A stretch of DNA of 64,000 bases from Altererythrobacter sp. KTW20L (GCF_023501975.1 NZ_JAMFLH010000007.1:1-64000); one strand, 5' to 3'; positions 9,364 to 18,395 are shown, numbered from the stretch's first letter. Translations and numbers: made by a program. The notes: a model not told the origin generated them from the sequence alone.

Positions 9364-10546
9364 TCGCCTGCTGGCGGAACCACAATTGCAAGCGGAACTG
9401 GCGGGCCGCCGCGTGTCTCTGGTGGCCCATCCAGCCTCGGTCACGGCGGACCTCACCCATTCGCTCGACGCGCTGATCGCTGCGGGAATCACTGTGACCA
9501 GCGCCTTCGGTCCGCAGCACGGACTGAAGGGTGACAAGCAGGACAACATGGTGGAAACGCTGGACGAGCTCGATCCCGTCCACGGTATTCCGGTGTTCAG
9601 CCTCTATGGCGAAGTGCGTCGGCCCACGCCTGCCATGATGGACACGGCCGACGTCTTCCTGTTCGACCTGCAGGACCTCGGCTGCCGGATCTACACCTTC
9701 GTCACCACGCTGCTCTACCTGCTGGAAGAGGCGGCAAAGCACGGCAAGGAAGTGTGGGTGCTCGATCGGCCCAATCCGGCGGGCCGCCCGGTCGAAGGGA
9801 CGACCTTGCTGGCTGGGCAGGAGAGCTTTGTCGGCGCGGGGCCGCTGCCAATGCGCCACGGCCTCACCATGGGTGAGATGGGCCAGTGGTTCATCCGGCA
9901 TTTCCAGCTCGACGTGGAATACCGCGTTATCGCCATGCACGACTGGTTGCCCGAAGCGGGGCCAGGCTTCGGTTGGCCAGAGAGCCGCATCTGGATCAAT
10001 CCCAGTCCCAATGCTGCCAGCCTGAACATGGCCCGCGCTTATGCCGGCACGGTCATGCTGGAAGGCACCACGCTGAGCGAAGGGCGCGGCACCACGCGAC
10101 CGCTGGAAGTGCTGTTCGGCGCGCCCGATCTTGATGCCAGGGTCGTGCTGGCCGAAATGCGCCGCCTTGCTCCCGAATGGCTGGCCGGTTGCGCGATCCG
10201 CGAATGCTGGTTCACGCCCACCTTCCACAAGCACGCGGGCGAGTTGTGCAACGGGCTGATGGTCCATGCCGAGGGCAGCTTCTACGCCCATGAGCAATTC
10301 CGCCCCTGGCGCTTGCAGGCGCTCGCCTTCAAGGCGATCCGCAACCTCCACCCGCAATATCCGCTGTGGCGCGATTTTCCCTATGAGTACGAATTCGACC
10401 GTTTGGCAATCGACGTAATCAACGGGGGACCAGCCCTGCGAGAATGGGTTGACGATCCAGAAGCGTCGCCGACCGATCTCGACCTGATGGCGGCAAGTGA
10501 CGAACAGCGTTGGCGCACTGAGGTGGCTGACCTGCTGCTTTACTGA
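9341..10546 (+). CDS. DUF1343 / NamZ-like exo-beta-N-acetylmuramidase
   Basis: Member of the DUF1343 family; characterised relatives (NamZ) remove N-acetylmuramic acid from the non-reducing end of peptidoglycan fragments, allowing muropeptide recycling. Seen: FGPQHGLKGDKQDNM, YGEVRRPTPAMM, FDLQDLGCRIYTFVTTL, VLDRPNPAGRPVEG and EGRGTTRPLE. About 401 aa, the usual length for the catalytic and C-terminal domains without a leader. No signal peptide is visible (MAMKFGIDRLLAEPQ), so it should act in the cytoplasm. Starts at 9341 and 9347 are equally likely. It overlaps the preceding DOMON-like gene. Confidence 0.85.
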   Translation: MAMKFGIDRLLAEPQLQAELAGRRVSLVAHPASVTADLTHSLDALIAAGITVTSAFGPQHGLKGDKQDNMVETLDELDPVHGIPVFSLYGEVRRPTPAMMDTADVFLFDLQDLGCRIYTFVTTLLYLLEEAAKHGKEVWVLDRPNPAGRPVEGTTLLAGQESFVGAGPLPMRHGLTMGEMGQWFIRHFQLDVEYRVIAMHDWLPEAGPGFGWPESRIWINPSPNAASLNMARAYAGTVMLEGTTLSEGRGTTRPLEVLFGAPDLDARVVLAEMRRLAPEWLAGCAIRECWFTPTFHKHAGELCNGLMVHAEGSFYAHEQFRPWRLQALAFKAIRNLHPQYPLWRDFPYEYEFDRLAIDVINGGPALREWVDDPEASPTDLDLMAASDEQRWRTEVADLLLY

Positions 10547-10588
10547 GCAGTTAACCGTCTATTTGCAGATATACTCTATCCAGGAGGC

Positions 10589-11512
10589 ATGGACCAGGCT
10601 GGTGCAATCGTTGCGGCCCCTTCCATTGCGGGCAACTCCGTTCACTGCAACATGTGCGGTGGACAGGATCACGCATACCTGTTCACCAAGCAGGGCTATC
10701 GCCTCGTGCGGTGCCGTGGTTGTGACCTCGCCTTCATCGCCAACCCGCCCGATGCCGCAGCCATCGCCGCGCTTTACACGGCCAAGGCTGCCTATCACGA
10801 CGAACTGCTCGATCCGGCCACTCCGGCATTCGACCGCATGCGGGGGATTGCGCGCCAGCACGTGGCCATGCTCCGCCGCAGCACCGGGGCGCGGCAAGGG
10901 CTGAAACTGCTAGACATCGGTTGCGCCACGGGCCTCTTCCTGGACGAGGCGCGCACGGCGGGGTTCGATGCCTATGGGGCCGAACTTTCGCCCGAAACCT
11001 CGGCCTTCGCACGGGATCACTTCGGCTTGCCGGTCCACACCGGCGACTGGCGCGATGCGGGCCATGCCGATGCCTCGTTCGACGTCATCACCCTGTTCGA
11101 TGTGATCGAACACCTGGCCGATCCTGCCGCCGAACTCGCCGCGATGAGGCGGCTGCTCAAGCCGGGCGGCGTGCTGCTGCAATCGACGCCCGATATCGAC
11201 GGGCTGTTTCCGCGACTGTCCTACAAGGTGGCGAAGCTGGTCGATTACTGGCCGCATCCCGAGCCGCCGTGGCACCTCTACCAGTTCTCGCGCGCAACCC
11301 TTTCGGCCATGACCGAACAGGCTGGATACCGCATCACGCGGGCCGACCGGACGATGATCGGTCTCGACTATTCGTTCGGCACACCCTCAAGCTGGAAGGC
11401 TAGCCCCAAACTTGTTCCCTATGCCCTGGCCTTTGCCCCGGTGGCACTGTTGGGCAAGTGGATCGGGCAGGGCGACTGGCTCTACCTCGCCGCGACGGTG
11501 CAGGACGATTGA
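10589..11512 (+). CDS. class I SAM-dependent methyltransferase with N-terminal zinc ribbon
   Basis: A 307-aa protein with an N-terminal CxxC pair motif (CNMCGG ... CRGCDLAF) followed by a methyltransferase domain with a clear motif I (LKLLDIGCATGLFLDEA) and motif IV (SFDVITLFDVIEHLADPAAEL). This layout is that of methyltransferases acting on small polar compounds or sugars (Methyltransf_23 type); the C-terminal part reaches a hydrophobic segment (LAFAPVALLGKWIG). The substrate is unknown. Oddity: a perfect AGGAGG lies only one base before the ATG, too close for standard initiation. The following LigF-like gene begins 54 bases after its stop. Confidence 0.8.
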   Translation: MDQAGAIVAAPSIAGNSVHCNMCGGQDHAYLFTKQGYRLVRCRGCDLAFIANPPDAAAIAALYTAKAAYHDELLDPATPAFDRMRGIARQHVAMLRRSTGARQGLKLLDIGCATGLFLDEARTAGFDAYGAELSPETSAFARDHFGLPVHTGDWRDAGHADASFDVITLFDVIEHLADPAAELAAMRRLLKPGGVLLQSTPDIDGLFPRLSYKVAKLVDYWPHPEPPWHLYQFSRATLSAMTEQAGYRITRADRTMIGLDYSFGTPSSWKASPKLVPYALAFAPVALLGKWIGQGDWLYLAATVQDD

Positions 11513-11565
11513 GACCTTCCACCTTGTTGCGGCTACGGCTAGACCTGAGGCGGAGAAGAAAAGAC

Positions 11566-12291
11566 ATGCTCAAATTCTACAGTTTCGGCCCCGGGGCCAA
11601 TTCGCTGAAGCCCATGCTGGCGCTGTACGAGAAGGAGCTGGAGTTCGATCACAAGCTGCTAAACCCCCGCGTGTTCGAGCATCATGCGGAATGGTACAAG
11701 AAGGTCAATCCGCGCGGCCAGGTCCCCGCGCTGGACGATAACGGCCGGATCGTTACCGAAAGCACGGTTATCTGCGAGTATCTCGAGGACGCGCACCCCA
11801 CGGCGGTGAAGCTGCGCCCCGCGGACCATTACGACGTGGCGCAGATGCGGGTCTGGACCAAGTGGGTGGACGAGCATTTCTGCTGGTGCGTCTCCACTAT
11901 CGGGTGGCATCGCCACGTGGCAAAGATGGTCCAGCACCTCAGCGATGCCGAGTTCGACGAAATGGTCGCCCGCGTGCCGATCCCCGAACAGCAGGTGAAA
12001 TGGCGCCGCGCGCGCGAGGGCTTCCCGCAGGACATGCTGGACGAGGAAATGCGCAAGATCGGGGTGTCGGTGCGCAAGCTGGATGACCACTTGCGTGATA
12101 ACGAGTGGCTTGCCGGCGGCGTCTATTCGCTGGCCGACATCTGCAACTTCTCGATCGCCAACGGCATGCAGCTGGGCTTTGCCGACCAGGTCAACGAATA
12201 CGACACCCCGCACCTCGTGCGCTGGATCGAACAGATCAACGAGCGGCCCAATGTGAAGCGCGTCTTCGCCGAGGTCCCGCGGGAGTTTTAG
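11566..12291 (+). CDS. LigF-like glutathione S-transferase (beta-etherase type)
   Basis: A 241-aa glutathione S-transferase. It has an N-terminal thioredoxin-fold domain with the glutathione-binding signature (FYSFGPGANSLKPMLALYEK, VNPRGQVPAL, TESTVICEYLED) and a helical C-terminal domain (WTKWVDEHFCWCVSTIGW, PEQQVKWRRAREGFPQ, SLADICNFSIANGMQ). From memory these segments closely match LigF of Sphingobium SYK-6, which breaks the beta-aryl ether bond of lignin dimers using glutathione; no alignment was run. No other lig gene is seen nearby, so activity on lignin ethers remains an inference. The start ATG at 11566 has GGAG nearby. Confidence 0.85.
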   Translation: MLKFYSFGPGANSLKPMLALYEKELEFDHKLLNPRVFEHHAEWYKKVNPRGQVPALDDNGRIVTESTVICEYLEDAHPTAVKLRPADHYDVAQMRVWTKWVDEHFCWCVSTIGWHRHVAKMVQHLSDAEFDEMVARVPIPEQQVKWRRAREGFPQDMLDEEMRKIGVSVRKLDDHLRDNEWLAGGVYSLADICNFSIANGMQLGFADQVNEYDTPHLVRWIEQINERPNVKRVFAEVPREF

Positions 12292-12568
12292 GTGGGCGCC
12301 TTTCTGTGGCTATGGACCGACCCGCACGGTAGATATAGACCGTGGCCATTACCTCCTGATCGCGGCTGACATAGTTGCCGGAGATGTCGAACTGGCTGTC
12401 GCCAAAATCGGTCATCCGGTCGAGCCGCAGGTCGCCGATCCTGGCTGGCAGGGTGATGCCGGTACGCAAGTGGCTGAAGCTGTCGCCACGATCCAGCGGA
12501 ATGACGGTCTGGGCGGTCAGCGGAGAAGAAAGCACCAGCGCGCCGATAACCAGGAACCACCGCACCAT
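12236..12568 (-). pseudogene. secreted hypothetical protein, apparently truncated at C-terminus
   Basis: The 110-aa open frame starts with a clear signal peptide (MVRWFLVIGALVLSSPLTAQ) and a conserved-looking segment ending in ATVYIYRAG. After that the sequence turns into an arginine/proline-rich tail (SIATERRPPKTPAGPRRRR) read antisense through the 3' end of the LigF-like gene, overlapping it by 56 bases. Similar sphingomonad proteins, as I recall them, continue past YIYRAG with a further domain. The simplest reading is that the 3' part was lost and the frame now runs to a chance stop. A real short protein cannot be excluded. Confidence 0.5.
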
Positions 12569-12625
12569 GGCAATCCCCCAATTTCCGGGAGCCGATGACG
12601 CAGCAAACCGCGGAAATGAAAAGGC

Positions 12626-13891
12626 CTAGCGCGCCCTGGTCTCTGTCAGCGCAGCCTGGGCAAGGCCGAGGAACTGCATTTCGGAAACGGCGGCGGCGGC
12701 ATCGTTCCAGCTCATCGCCAGGACCCAGTAATCACCGGTCCCGTCGCGCAGAAACCAGCTGAAGTTGAGCACGCCGGGTTCGGAGCCGCCCTTGTAACCG
12801 GCATAGTCCCATGCATCGAACCGCGCACGATCCATGCCGAGGTTGATCGCCAGTATCTCGCGCGCAACCTGGTCCTCGGCCAACCGTGCATAGACGCGGG
12901 CGATGTCTTCGGCGCTGGCGAACCATTCGATATCAATGAAGCGCGGGCCGCCCGCGAACACGCGCTGGACATCGGCCATGTCGAGATCACTGTCCTGCAG
13001 CGCGGCCAGCATGGCGCGGCGCTGTTCCGCCGAGGCGGCGCGATAGGCTTCGAGGCCCTCATCCGCGCCCAGCTTGAGCAGGAACAGCTCGCGCGTGGTG
13101 AGGAACGGCAGCGTGGCGGCGGGATCGCTGTGGCCCGAGGCGCGCAGTTCCGCCTCCACCGCATCGCGGCCCAGCAGGGCGATCAGCTGGTCGGTCGAGG
13201 TGTTGTCGCTGATCGAGATCATCGCGGCCGCTAGCGTGTGCAGCGTCAAGGGGGAACCCTGGGGCCAGTCCTGCAATTGCCCGCTGGGAAAGCTGCGCTC
13301 TGTTAGTGCGACCACATCGGACCATTGCCGCTCTCCCCGGGCGATCGACTGCGACAGGGCGGACAAGACATAGAGCTTGAAGGTGGAACCGATGGCGAAT
13401 TGCCGCGCGGCATTGTGCGAGGCCAGCACCTCGCTGCCTTCGAGCCGGGCGAACAGTATCGAAGTTTCACCGGGCAGGGCCTGGAGCCGTTCCTCCAGCG
13501 AGAGCCCTTCGTCGTTAACCGGCGCAATATCGTTCAGGAGCAGGCCCGCCACGCGATAGGGCGCAGTGTCTTCCAATTGCATGGGGCCGCCGACCAGGGC
13601 GCGTTCGAACCGCAGCGATATCTGGCCCGAGCCCGGCGCGCTTCCCGGCTCGACGCCCTCCAGCCCGACGAAGGGACCCATCTGGACGGCAAGCTGTTCC
13701 TTCAGGGCTTCGAACTGCTGCTGCGATACGGCCGCCACGAATTCGGGCGTAAAGACATCGGTATAGGCGGCCTCGCCGTGGAACACCGAGGCTACATCCT
13801 CGGCGCGCTGCTCAAGCACGGCCAAATCCTGTGCCACGGCAGGCGAGGTGAGAGTCAGCAAGGCAAAAAGGGCGAGAAACAAGCGGATCAT
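12626..13891 (-). CDS. serine hydrolase, class A beta-lactamase-like
   Basis: Periplasmic serine hydrolase of 421 aa with an N-terminal signal peptide (MIRLFLALFALLTLTSPAVAQ). It carries the penicilloyl-serine transferase motifs in order: S-x-x-K as IGSTFKLY, S-D-N as SISDNTST, and a KTG-type motif as YKGGSEPG. An additional N-terminal part of about 130 aa precedes the hydrolase domain. Class A beta-lactamases are about 290 aa, so this is a longer relative; no glutamate omega-loop motif (ExxxN) of true class A enzymes is obvious. It may be an esterase or peptidase rather than a beta-lactamase. It lies convergent with nothing and upstream of parE on the same strand. Confidence 0.75.
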   Translation of the reverse strand: MIRLFLALFALLTLTSPAVAQDLAVLEQRAEDVASVFHGEAAYTDVFTPEFVAAVSQQQFEALKEQLAVQMGPFVGLEGVEPGSAPGSGQISLRFERALVGGPMQLEDTAPYRVAGLLLNDIAPVNDEGLSLEERLQALPGETSILFARLEGSEVLASHNAARQFAIGSTFKLYVLSALSQSIARGERQWSDVVALTERSFPSGQLQDWPQGSPLTLHTLAAAMISISDNTSTDQLIALLGRDAVEAELRASGHSDPAATLPFLTTRELFLLKLGADEGLEAYRAASAEQRRAMLAALQDSDLDMADVQRVFAGGPRFIDIEWFASAEDIARVYARLAEDQVAREILAINLGMDRARFDAWDYAGYKGGSEPGVLNFSWFLRDGTGDYWVLAMSWNDAAAAVSEMQFLGLAQAALTETRAR

Positions 13892-13925
13892 CTGGGGTTG
13901 CTCCTCCGGTAGCCATCACCGCAGC

Positions 13926-15914
13926 CTAGGCGTCAATCATCTCGCGGTCGATCTCTCCGGCGCGGTTCTGGATGAAATTGAAGCGGTGTTCGGGGTTGCG
14001 GCCCATCAGCTGCTCGACCAGTTCCTTCACTGCATAGCGCTGCTCGTGTTCGGTTGGCAGGGTAATGCGGATCAGGCTGCGGGTGGCGGGGTTCATCGTG
14101 GTCTCGCGCAGCTGTCCCGGGTTCATTTCGCCCAGGCCCTTAAACCGGCCCACGTCCACTTTCTTGCCCTTGAACTTCGTCGCCTCCAGCTCGGCCCGAT
14201 GGGCATCGTCCTTGGCATAGGCGCTCTCCTTGCCCGCTGTCAGCCGATAGAGCGGGGGCTGGGCAAGGTAGAGGTGCCCCTGGCGGACGACTTCGGCCAT
14301 TTCCTGGAAGAAGAAGGTCATGAGCAGGGTGGCGATATGGGCACCGTCAACGTCGGCGTCAGTCATGATGACGATACGGTCATAGCGAAGTTGCGCCGGA
14401 TCGCAGTCCTTGCGGGTGCCGCACCCTAGCGCAAGGGCGAGGTCGGCGATTTCGCTGTTGGCGCGGATCTTGTCGGCACTCGCGCTGGCGACGTTGAGGA
14501 TCTTGCCGCGGATGGGCAGGATTGCCTGGGTCTTGCGGTCCCGCGCCTGCTTGGCACTGCCGCCGGCGCTGTCGCCTTCAACGATGAACAGTTCGGTCTC
14601 GGCATCGGTTTCGCCGCTGCAATCGGTCAGCTTGCCGGGCAGGCGCAGCTTTTTGGCACTAGTGGCGGTCTTGCGCTTGACCTCGCGCTCGGCCTTGCGG
14701 CGCAGCCGCTCGTCCATCCGCTCCATAACAGAGCCGAGCAGGGCGCGACCGCGCTCCATGTTGTCGGCCAGGAAATGGTCGAAATGGTCGCGCACGGCGT
14801 TTTCCACCAGGCGCGCGGCCTCTGGGCTGGTGAGGCGGTCCTTGGTCTGGCTCTGGAATTGCGGATCGCGGATGAAGACGCTGAGCATGATTTCCGCGCC
14901 GGTCATCACGTCATCCGCGGTGATATCCTTGGCCTTTTTTTGGCCGACCAGTTCGCCGAAAGCACGCAAACTACGGGTGAGCGCGGTGCGCAGGCCCTGT
15001 TCGTGGGTGCCGCCATCGGGGGTGGGCACGGTGTTGCAGTACCACGATGTCGAGCCATCGGACCACAGCGGCCAGGCCACGGCCCACTCGACCCGGCCCT
15101 GCGCCTCGCCGTGCTGGGGCGAGAAATCCTGCTGCCCGGCGAAGAAATCGGCCGTCACGCATTCGCGGTCGGCGATCTGTTCGCGCAGGTGGTCGCTCAG
15201 GCCACCGGGGAACTGGAACACCGCTTCGGACGGAACCTCCTCGCTGGCGAGCGAGGGCGCGCATTTCCAGCGGATTTCCACCCCGGCAAAGAGGTAGGCC
15301 TTCGACCGGGCGAGCTTGAACAGGCGCTTGGGATTGAAGCTGCGGTCGCCGAAGATTTCCGTATCCGGCACGAAAGACACGCTGGTGCCGCGCCGGTTGG
15401 GCGTGGGGCCGAGCCGTTGCAGACCGCCCTGCGGCACCCCGCGTACGAAGTGCTGGGCGAAAACCTCCTTGTTGCGCGCCACTTCCACCCGCGTGTCGCT
15501 CGACAGGGCATTGACCACCGAAACCCCAACGCCGTGCAGGCCGCCACTGGTGGCATAGGCCTTGCCGGAAAATTTGCCGCCCGAGTGCAGCGTGGTCATG
15601 ATGACTTCCAGTGTGGACTTGCCGGGGAACTTGGGATGTTCGTCCACCGGCATGCCGCGACCGTTGTCGATCACGGTCAGCCTGTTGCCTTCATCCAGCA
15701 CCATCTCGATGCGGTTGGCATGACCGGCTACGGCCTCGTCCATCGAGTTGTCGAGCACTTCGGCGGCGAGGTGGTGGTAGGCGCGTTCATCCGTCCCGCC
15801 GATATACATGCCGGGGCGGCGGCGCACGGGTTCAAGCCCCTCCAGCACCTCGATGGATGAGGAATCGTAATCACCGCCACCGGCGGGAAGCGCGTCGAAC
15901 AGGTCCTGGCTCAT
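13926..15914 (-). CDS. parE: DNA topoisomerase IV subunit B
   Basis: ATPase subunit of topoisomerase IV, which unlinks daughter chromosomes. The 662-aa protein has the GHKL ATPase motifs (DNSMDEAVAGHA, DNGRGMPVDEHP, GLHGVGVSVVNALS) and the TOPRIM motif EGDSAGGSAKQARDRKTQAILPIRG broken into short segments here as EGDSAGGSAKQARD and LPIRGKILNV. The length and the absence of the long GyrB insertion support ParE over GyrB. The C-terminus retains FKGLGEMNPGQL, conserved in the type IIA family. It follows the beta-lactamase-like gene on the minus strand with a gap of about 34 bases. Confidence 0.95.
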   Translation of the reverse strand: MSQDLFDALPAGGGDYDSSSIEVLEGLEPVRRRPGMYIGGTDERAYHHLAAEVLDNSMDEAVAGHANRIEMVLDEGNRLTVIDNGRGMPVDEHPKFPGKSTLEVIMTTLHSGGKFSGKAYATSGGLHGVGVSVVNALSSDTRVEVARNKEVFAQHFVRGVPQGGLQRLGPTPNRRGTSVSFVPDTEIFGDRSFNPKRLFKLARSKAYLFAGVEIRWKCAPSLASEEVPSEAVFQFPGGLSDHLREQIADRECVTADFFAGQQDFSPQHGEAQGRVEWAVAWPLWSDGSTSWYCNTVPTPDGGTHEQGLRTALTRSLRAFGELVGQKKAKDITADDVMTGAEIMLSVFIRDPQFQSQTKDRLTSPEAARLVENAVRDHFDHFLADNMERGRALLGSVMERMDERLRRKAEREVKRKTATSAKKLRLPGKLTDCSGETDAETELFIVEGDSAGGSAKQARDRKTQAILPIRGKILNVASASADKIRANSEIADLALALGCGTRKDCDPAQLRYDRIVIMTDADVDGAHIATLLMTFFFQEMAEVVRQGHLYLAQPPLYRLTAGKESAYAKDDAHRAELEATKFKGKKVDVGRFKGLGEMNPGQLRETTMNPATRSLIRITLPTEHEQRYAVKELVEQLMGRNPEHRFNFIQNRAGEIDREMIDA

Positions 15915-15989
15915 GACACCTGCTATAGGCTGGCGGAATCCGCCGCTTCAAGCGCGACTTGCCGACTTATCTACCGTCGGGACGGGCGA

Positions 15990-17153
15990 TCAAAATTGCG
16001 TCGGGGCGGCATCGACCACGCGGAAGGTGCCATCGCCCACTTCGCGCACCTCGAACACCCGCTCGCCCACGCCGTCGCTGCGGAAGCGGAAGGGGCCGTC
16101 GAGGCCGAGAAAGCCGCCGGGATCGATCATCTGCCCGGTGGGGAATGGCCGCCCGGGCGTCCAGTCCCGCGCCACCCGCAAGGTCAGCAGCACAGCGTCA
16201 TAGCCCAGGGTCGCGATGCGGTAAGGCTGGCCGCCGAAACGTGTTTCATAGGACGTGGAGAACTGGCGGTAACGATTGTCCGAAACCGAGGAGAACCACG
16301 CACCCTCCATCGCCGCGGCGCGGGTCAAGGTGGTTTCGCCGCTCCACAGTTCTGGGCCGATGATCGAGGGCAGGTCCGAGCCCGCCGCCTTCAATTCGCT
16401 CGCCGCCATGGCTGCCAGCCTGGCGCCATCTGCGATGAGCACAGTGTCGAAGCCGCCACGGGCGTTGAGCCGCGAGGCGGCGCTGATGATTGAGGTATTG
16501 CCGCGATCGTAGGTTTCGACCACGACCACGCTGGCCCCGGCGCTTTCCGCCGTGCGGCGCAGGGCAGTGGTGGCGCGCGTGCCGTATTCACCGGCGGGCA
16601 CCAATGCCGCAAAACGGCGCGCGCCCTGCTGGACAGCAAAGCGCACTGTGCGCTCCACCGATTGCTCGGGCACATGGCCCATCACGAAGACATCGGCAGC
16701 GGCCACACCCGCATCGTTGGAGAAAGTGATCAGCGGAATGCCCGCCGGACGCGCCTGGGCCAGCACGGTGGAAACATCGTCACGCACCAGCGGCCCGAGG
16801 ATCAGCCGGTTGCCATCGGCAATCGCCCGGCTTGCTGCCCGGGCGACCCCGGCAGAGGTATCGTAAGTAGTGATGCGCAGGTTTTCGGCATTGGTATCGA
16901 GCAGGGCCATGGTGGTGGCATTGGCAATCGACTGGCCCACGGCGCCGTTTTCCCCGCTCAGAGGCACCAGCAGGGCTACGCGATGGCGGCCTTCGTCCTG
17001 CGGCAGGGCAGTGTCCGAAGGCAGGTCTCCCGGACCATCGACCGGCACAGTGGTGACCGCACCCGTGCCCCCGCCGTCGGGGATGACCTGGCAGCCTGCG
17101 AGGGCCAGGGTGACGAAGACCACGGCCAAACCGCGCCGCCAAATACCGAACAT
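15990..17153 (-). CDS. penicillin-binding protein activator, LpoA-like lipoprotein
   Basis: Predicted outer-membrane-anchored lipoprotein of 387 aa, relative of the LpoA activators of penicillin-binding proteins. The signal peptide ends in a lipobox (LALAGC, cysteine 21). The mature part has a periplasmic-binding-protein type 1 fold: VALLVPLSGENGAVGQSIANA, LILGPLVRDDVSTVLAQA, PLITFSNDAGVAA. Enterobacterial LpoA has an extra TPR-rich N-terminal domain that is missing here, as usual in alphaproteobacteria. It is divergent from rsmI, the same arrangement found for LpoA relatives in many proteobacteria. Confidence 0.85.
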   Translation of the reverse strand: MFGIWRRGLAVVFVTLALAGCQVIPDGGGTGAVTTVPVDGPGDLPSDTALPQDEGRHRVALLVPLSGENGAVGQSIANATTMALLDTNAENLRITTYDTSAGVARAASRAIADGNRLILGPLVRDDVSTVLAQARPAGIPLITFSNDAGVAAADVFVMGHVPEQSVERTVRFAVQQGARRFAALVPAGEYGTRATTALRRTAESAGASVVVVETYDRGNTSIISAASRLNARGGFDTVLIADGARLAAMAASELKAAGSDLPSIIGPELWSGETTLTRAAAMEGAWFSSVSDNRYRQFSTSYETRFGGQPYRIATLGYDAVLLTLRVARDWTPGRPFPTGQMIDPGGFLGLDGPFRFRSDGVGERVFEVREVGDGTFRVVDAAPTQF

Positions 17154-17191
17154 GCTTGCTGCCTCCGATCGATCTGGTTCATGAGGCGCAC

Positions 17192-18040
17192 GTGACCAGT
17201 GCAGCCGAACCCGAAAAACTATCTCCCGGCCTCTATATCGCCGCCACCCCGATTGGCAATCTCGGCGATATCACTTTGCGGGCAAAGGACATTCTGGCGC
17301 GCTGTGATGCGATTGCCTGTGAGGATACGCGCGTAACCGGCAAGCTGTTGAAGCTGCTGGGCATTTCGAACCGCCTTTGGCGTTACGATGATCACGCCTC
17401 CGAAGCCGACCGGGCGAACCTGGTGGCCGCGATGCAGCACCAGGCCATCGCATTGGTGAGCGATGCGGGGATGCCGCTGGTATCGGACCCGGGCTATCGC
17501 CTGGTCAGGGCGGCGCGCGAGGCTGGCGTCACCGTCACCGGCCTTCCCGGCGCCAGCGCTCCGCTGCTGGCATTGGCGCTCTCGGGCCTGCCAAGCGACC
17601 GCTTCCTGTTTGCCGGTTTCCTTCCCGCCAAGGATCAGGCGCGCGCGGCCATGCTCGATGAACTGGCTGGGCTTCGGTCAACGCTGATCTTCTTCGAGAC
17701 TGCACCGCGCCTTGCCAAATCGCTCGCCGCCATCGCCGCGCAGATGCCGGGGCGCGAAGTGGCCGTGGCGCGTGAACTCACCAAAATGCACGAGGAATGC
17801 CGCAGCGGTTCGGCAGAGGAACTGATTGCCCATTACACCGCCCACCCGCCGCGTGGAGAAATTGTGCTGCTGATCGGGCCGCCCGTGGCACCGGAAGCGG
17901 GTGCCATCGATGCCGATGCCCTGCTGCTCGCCGCGATGGAGCACGACAAGCCGAGCCAGGCGGCAGGGCAGGTGGCCAAGGCGACGGGGCTCGATCGCCG
18001 CACGCTCTATGCCAGGGCGATGGAGCTTAAAGGCGCATGA
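17192..18040 (+). CDS. rsmI: 16S rRNA (cytidine(1402)-2'-O)-methyltransferase
   Basis: Tetrapyrrole-methylase-fold enzyme that 2'-O-methylates C1402 of 16S rRNA in the decoding centre. The protein (about 282 aa) shows LYIAATPIGNLGDITLRA, CEDTRVTGKLLK, ALVSDAGMPLVSDPGYRLV and GLPGASAPLLALALSGL, all typical. I chose the GTG at 17192 because GAGG lies 5 bases upstream; the alternative TTG at 17156 would start only 2 bases from the divergent lipoprotein gene, leaving no room for promoters. Its stop overlaps the start of the UPF0102 gene by 4 bases (ATGA). Confidence 0.92.
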   Translation: MTSAAEPEKLSPGLYIAATPIGNLGDITLRAKDILARCDAIACEDTRVTGKLLKLLGISNRLWRYDDHASEADRANLVAAMQHQAIALVSDAGMPLVSDPGYRLVRAAREAGVTVTGLPGASAPLLALALSGLPSDRFLFAGFLPAKDQARAAMLDELAGLRSTLIFFETAPRLAKSLAAIAAQMPGREVAVARELTKMHEECRSGSAEELIAHYTAHPPRGEIVLLIGPPVAPEAGAIDADALLLAAMEHDKPSQAAGQVAKATGLDRRTLYARAMELKGA

Positions 18041-18387
18041 TCCGCCAGCAGGCCGAAAAGCGCGGTCGCGAAGGTGAGGCGCGGGCGGCAGCATGGCTGA
18101 GGCTGAAAGGCTGGTCGATTCTCGACACCCGCGTGAAGACCCCGGTGGGCGAGATTGACATCGTGGCAAAACGAGGTTCGCTGGTAGCTTTCGTCGAGGT
18201 CAAATGGCGCAAGAAGGCGGCCGACCTTGACCTGGCGATCGACGAATACCGCCTGCGCCGCGTGGCGGCGGCCGCAGAAGCAGTGGCGCACAAGTATGCC
18301 CTCAACGGCGAAGACCTGACGGTGGACGTGATCCTGCTTGCGCCGCGCGCCTTCCCTCGCCACATCACCAACGCCTGGCAGCCTTAG
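18037..18387 (+). CDS. UPF0102 (YraN) family protein
   Basis: Small 116-aa protein of the YraN/UPF0102 family, with a restriction-endonuclease-like fold. Seen: GREGEARAAAWLRLKGW, the PVGEIDIVAKRG segment with the acidic residues and FVEVKWRKK, matching the ED-x(n)-E-x-K pattern of the PD-(D/E)xK superfamily. A nuclease role in DNA processing is predicted but unproved for the family. It is translationally coupled to rsmI (ATGA overlap), a pairing that recurs widely in bacteria, and is followed 8 bases later by gshB. Confidence 0.9.
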   Translation: MIRQQAEKRGREGEARAAAWLRLKGWSILDTRVKTPVGEIDIVAKRGSLVAFVEVKWRKKAADLDLAIDEYRLRRVAAAAEAVAHKYALNGEDLTVDVILLAPRAFPRHITNAWQP

Positions 18388-18395
18388 GAAATACC

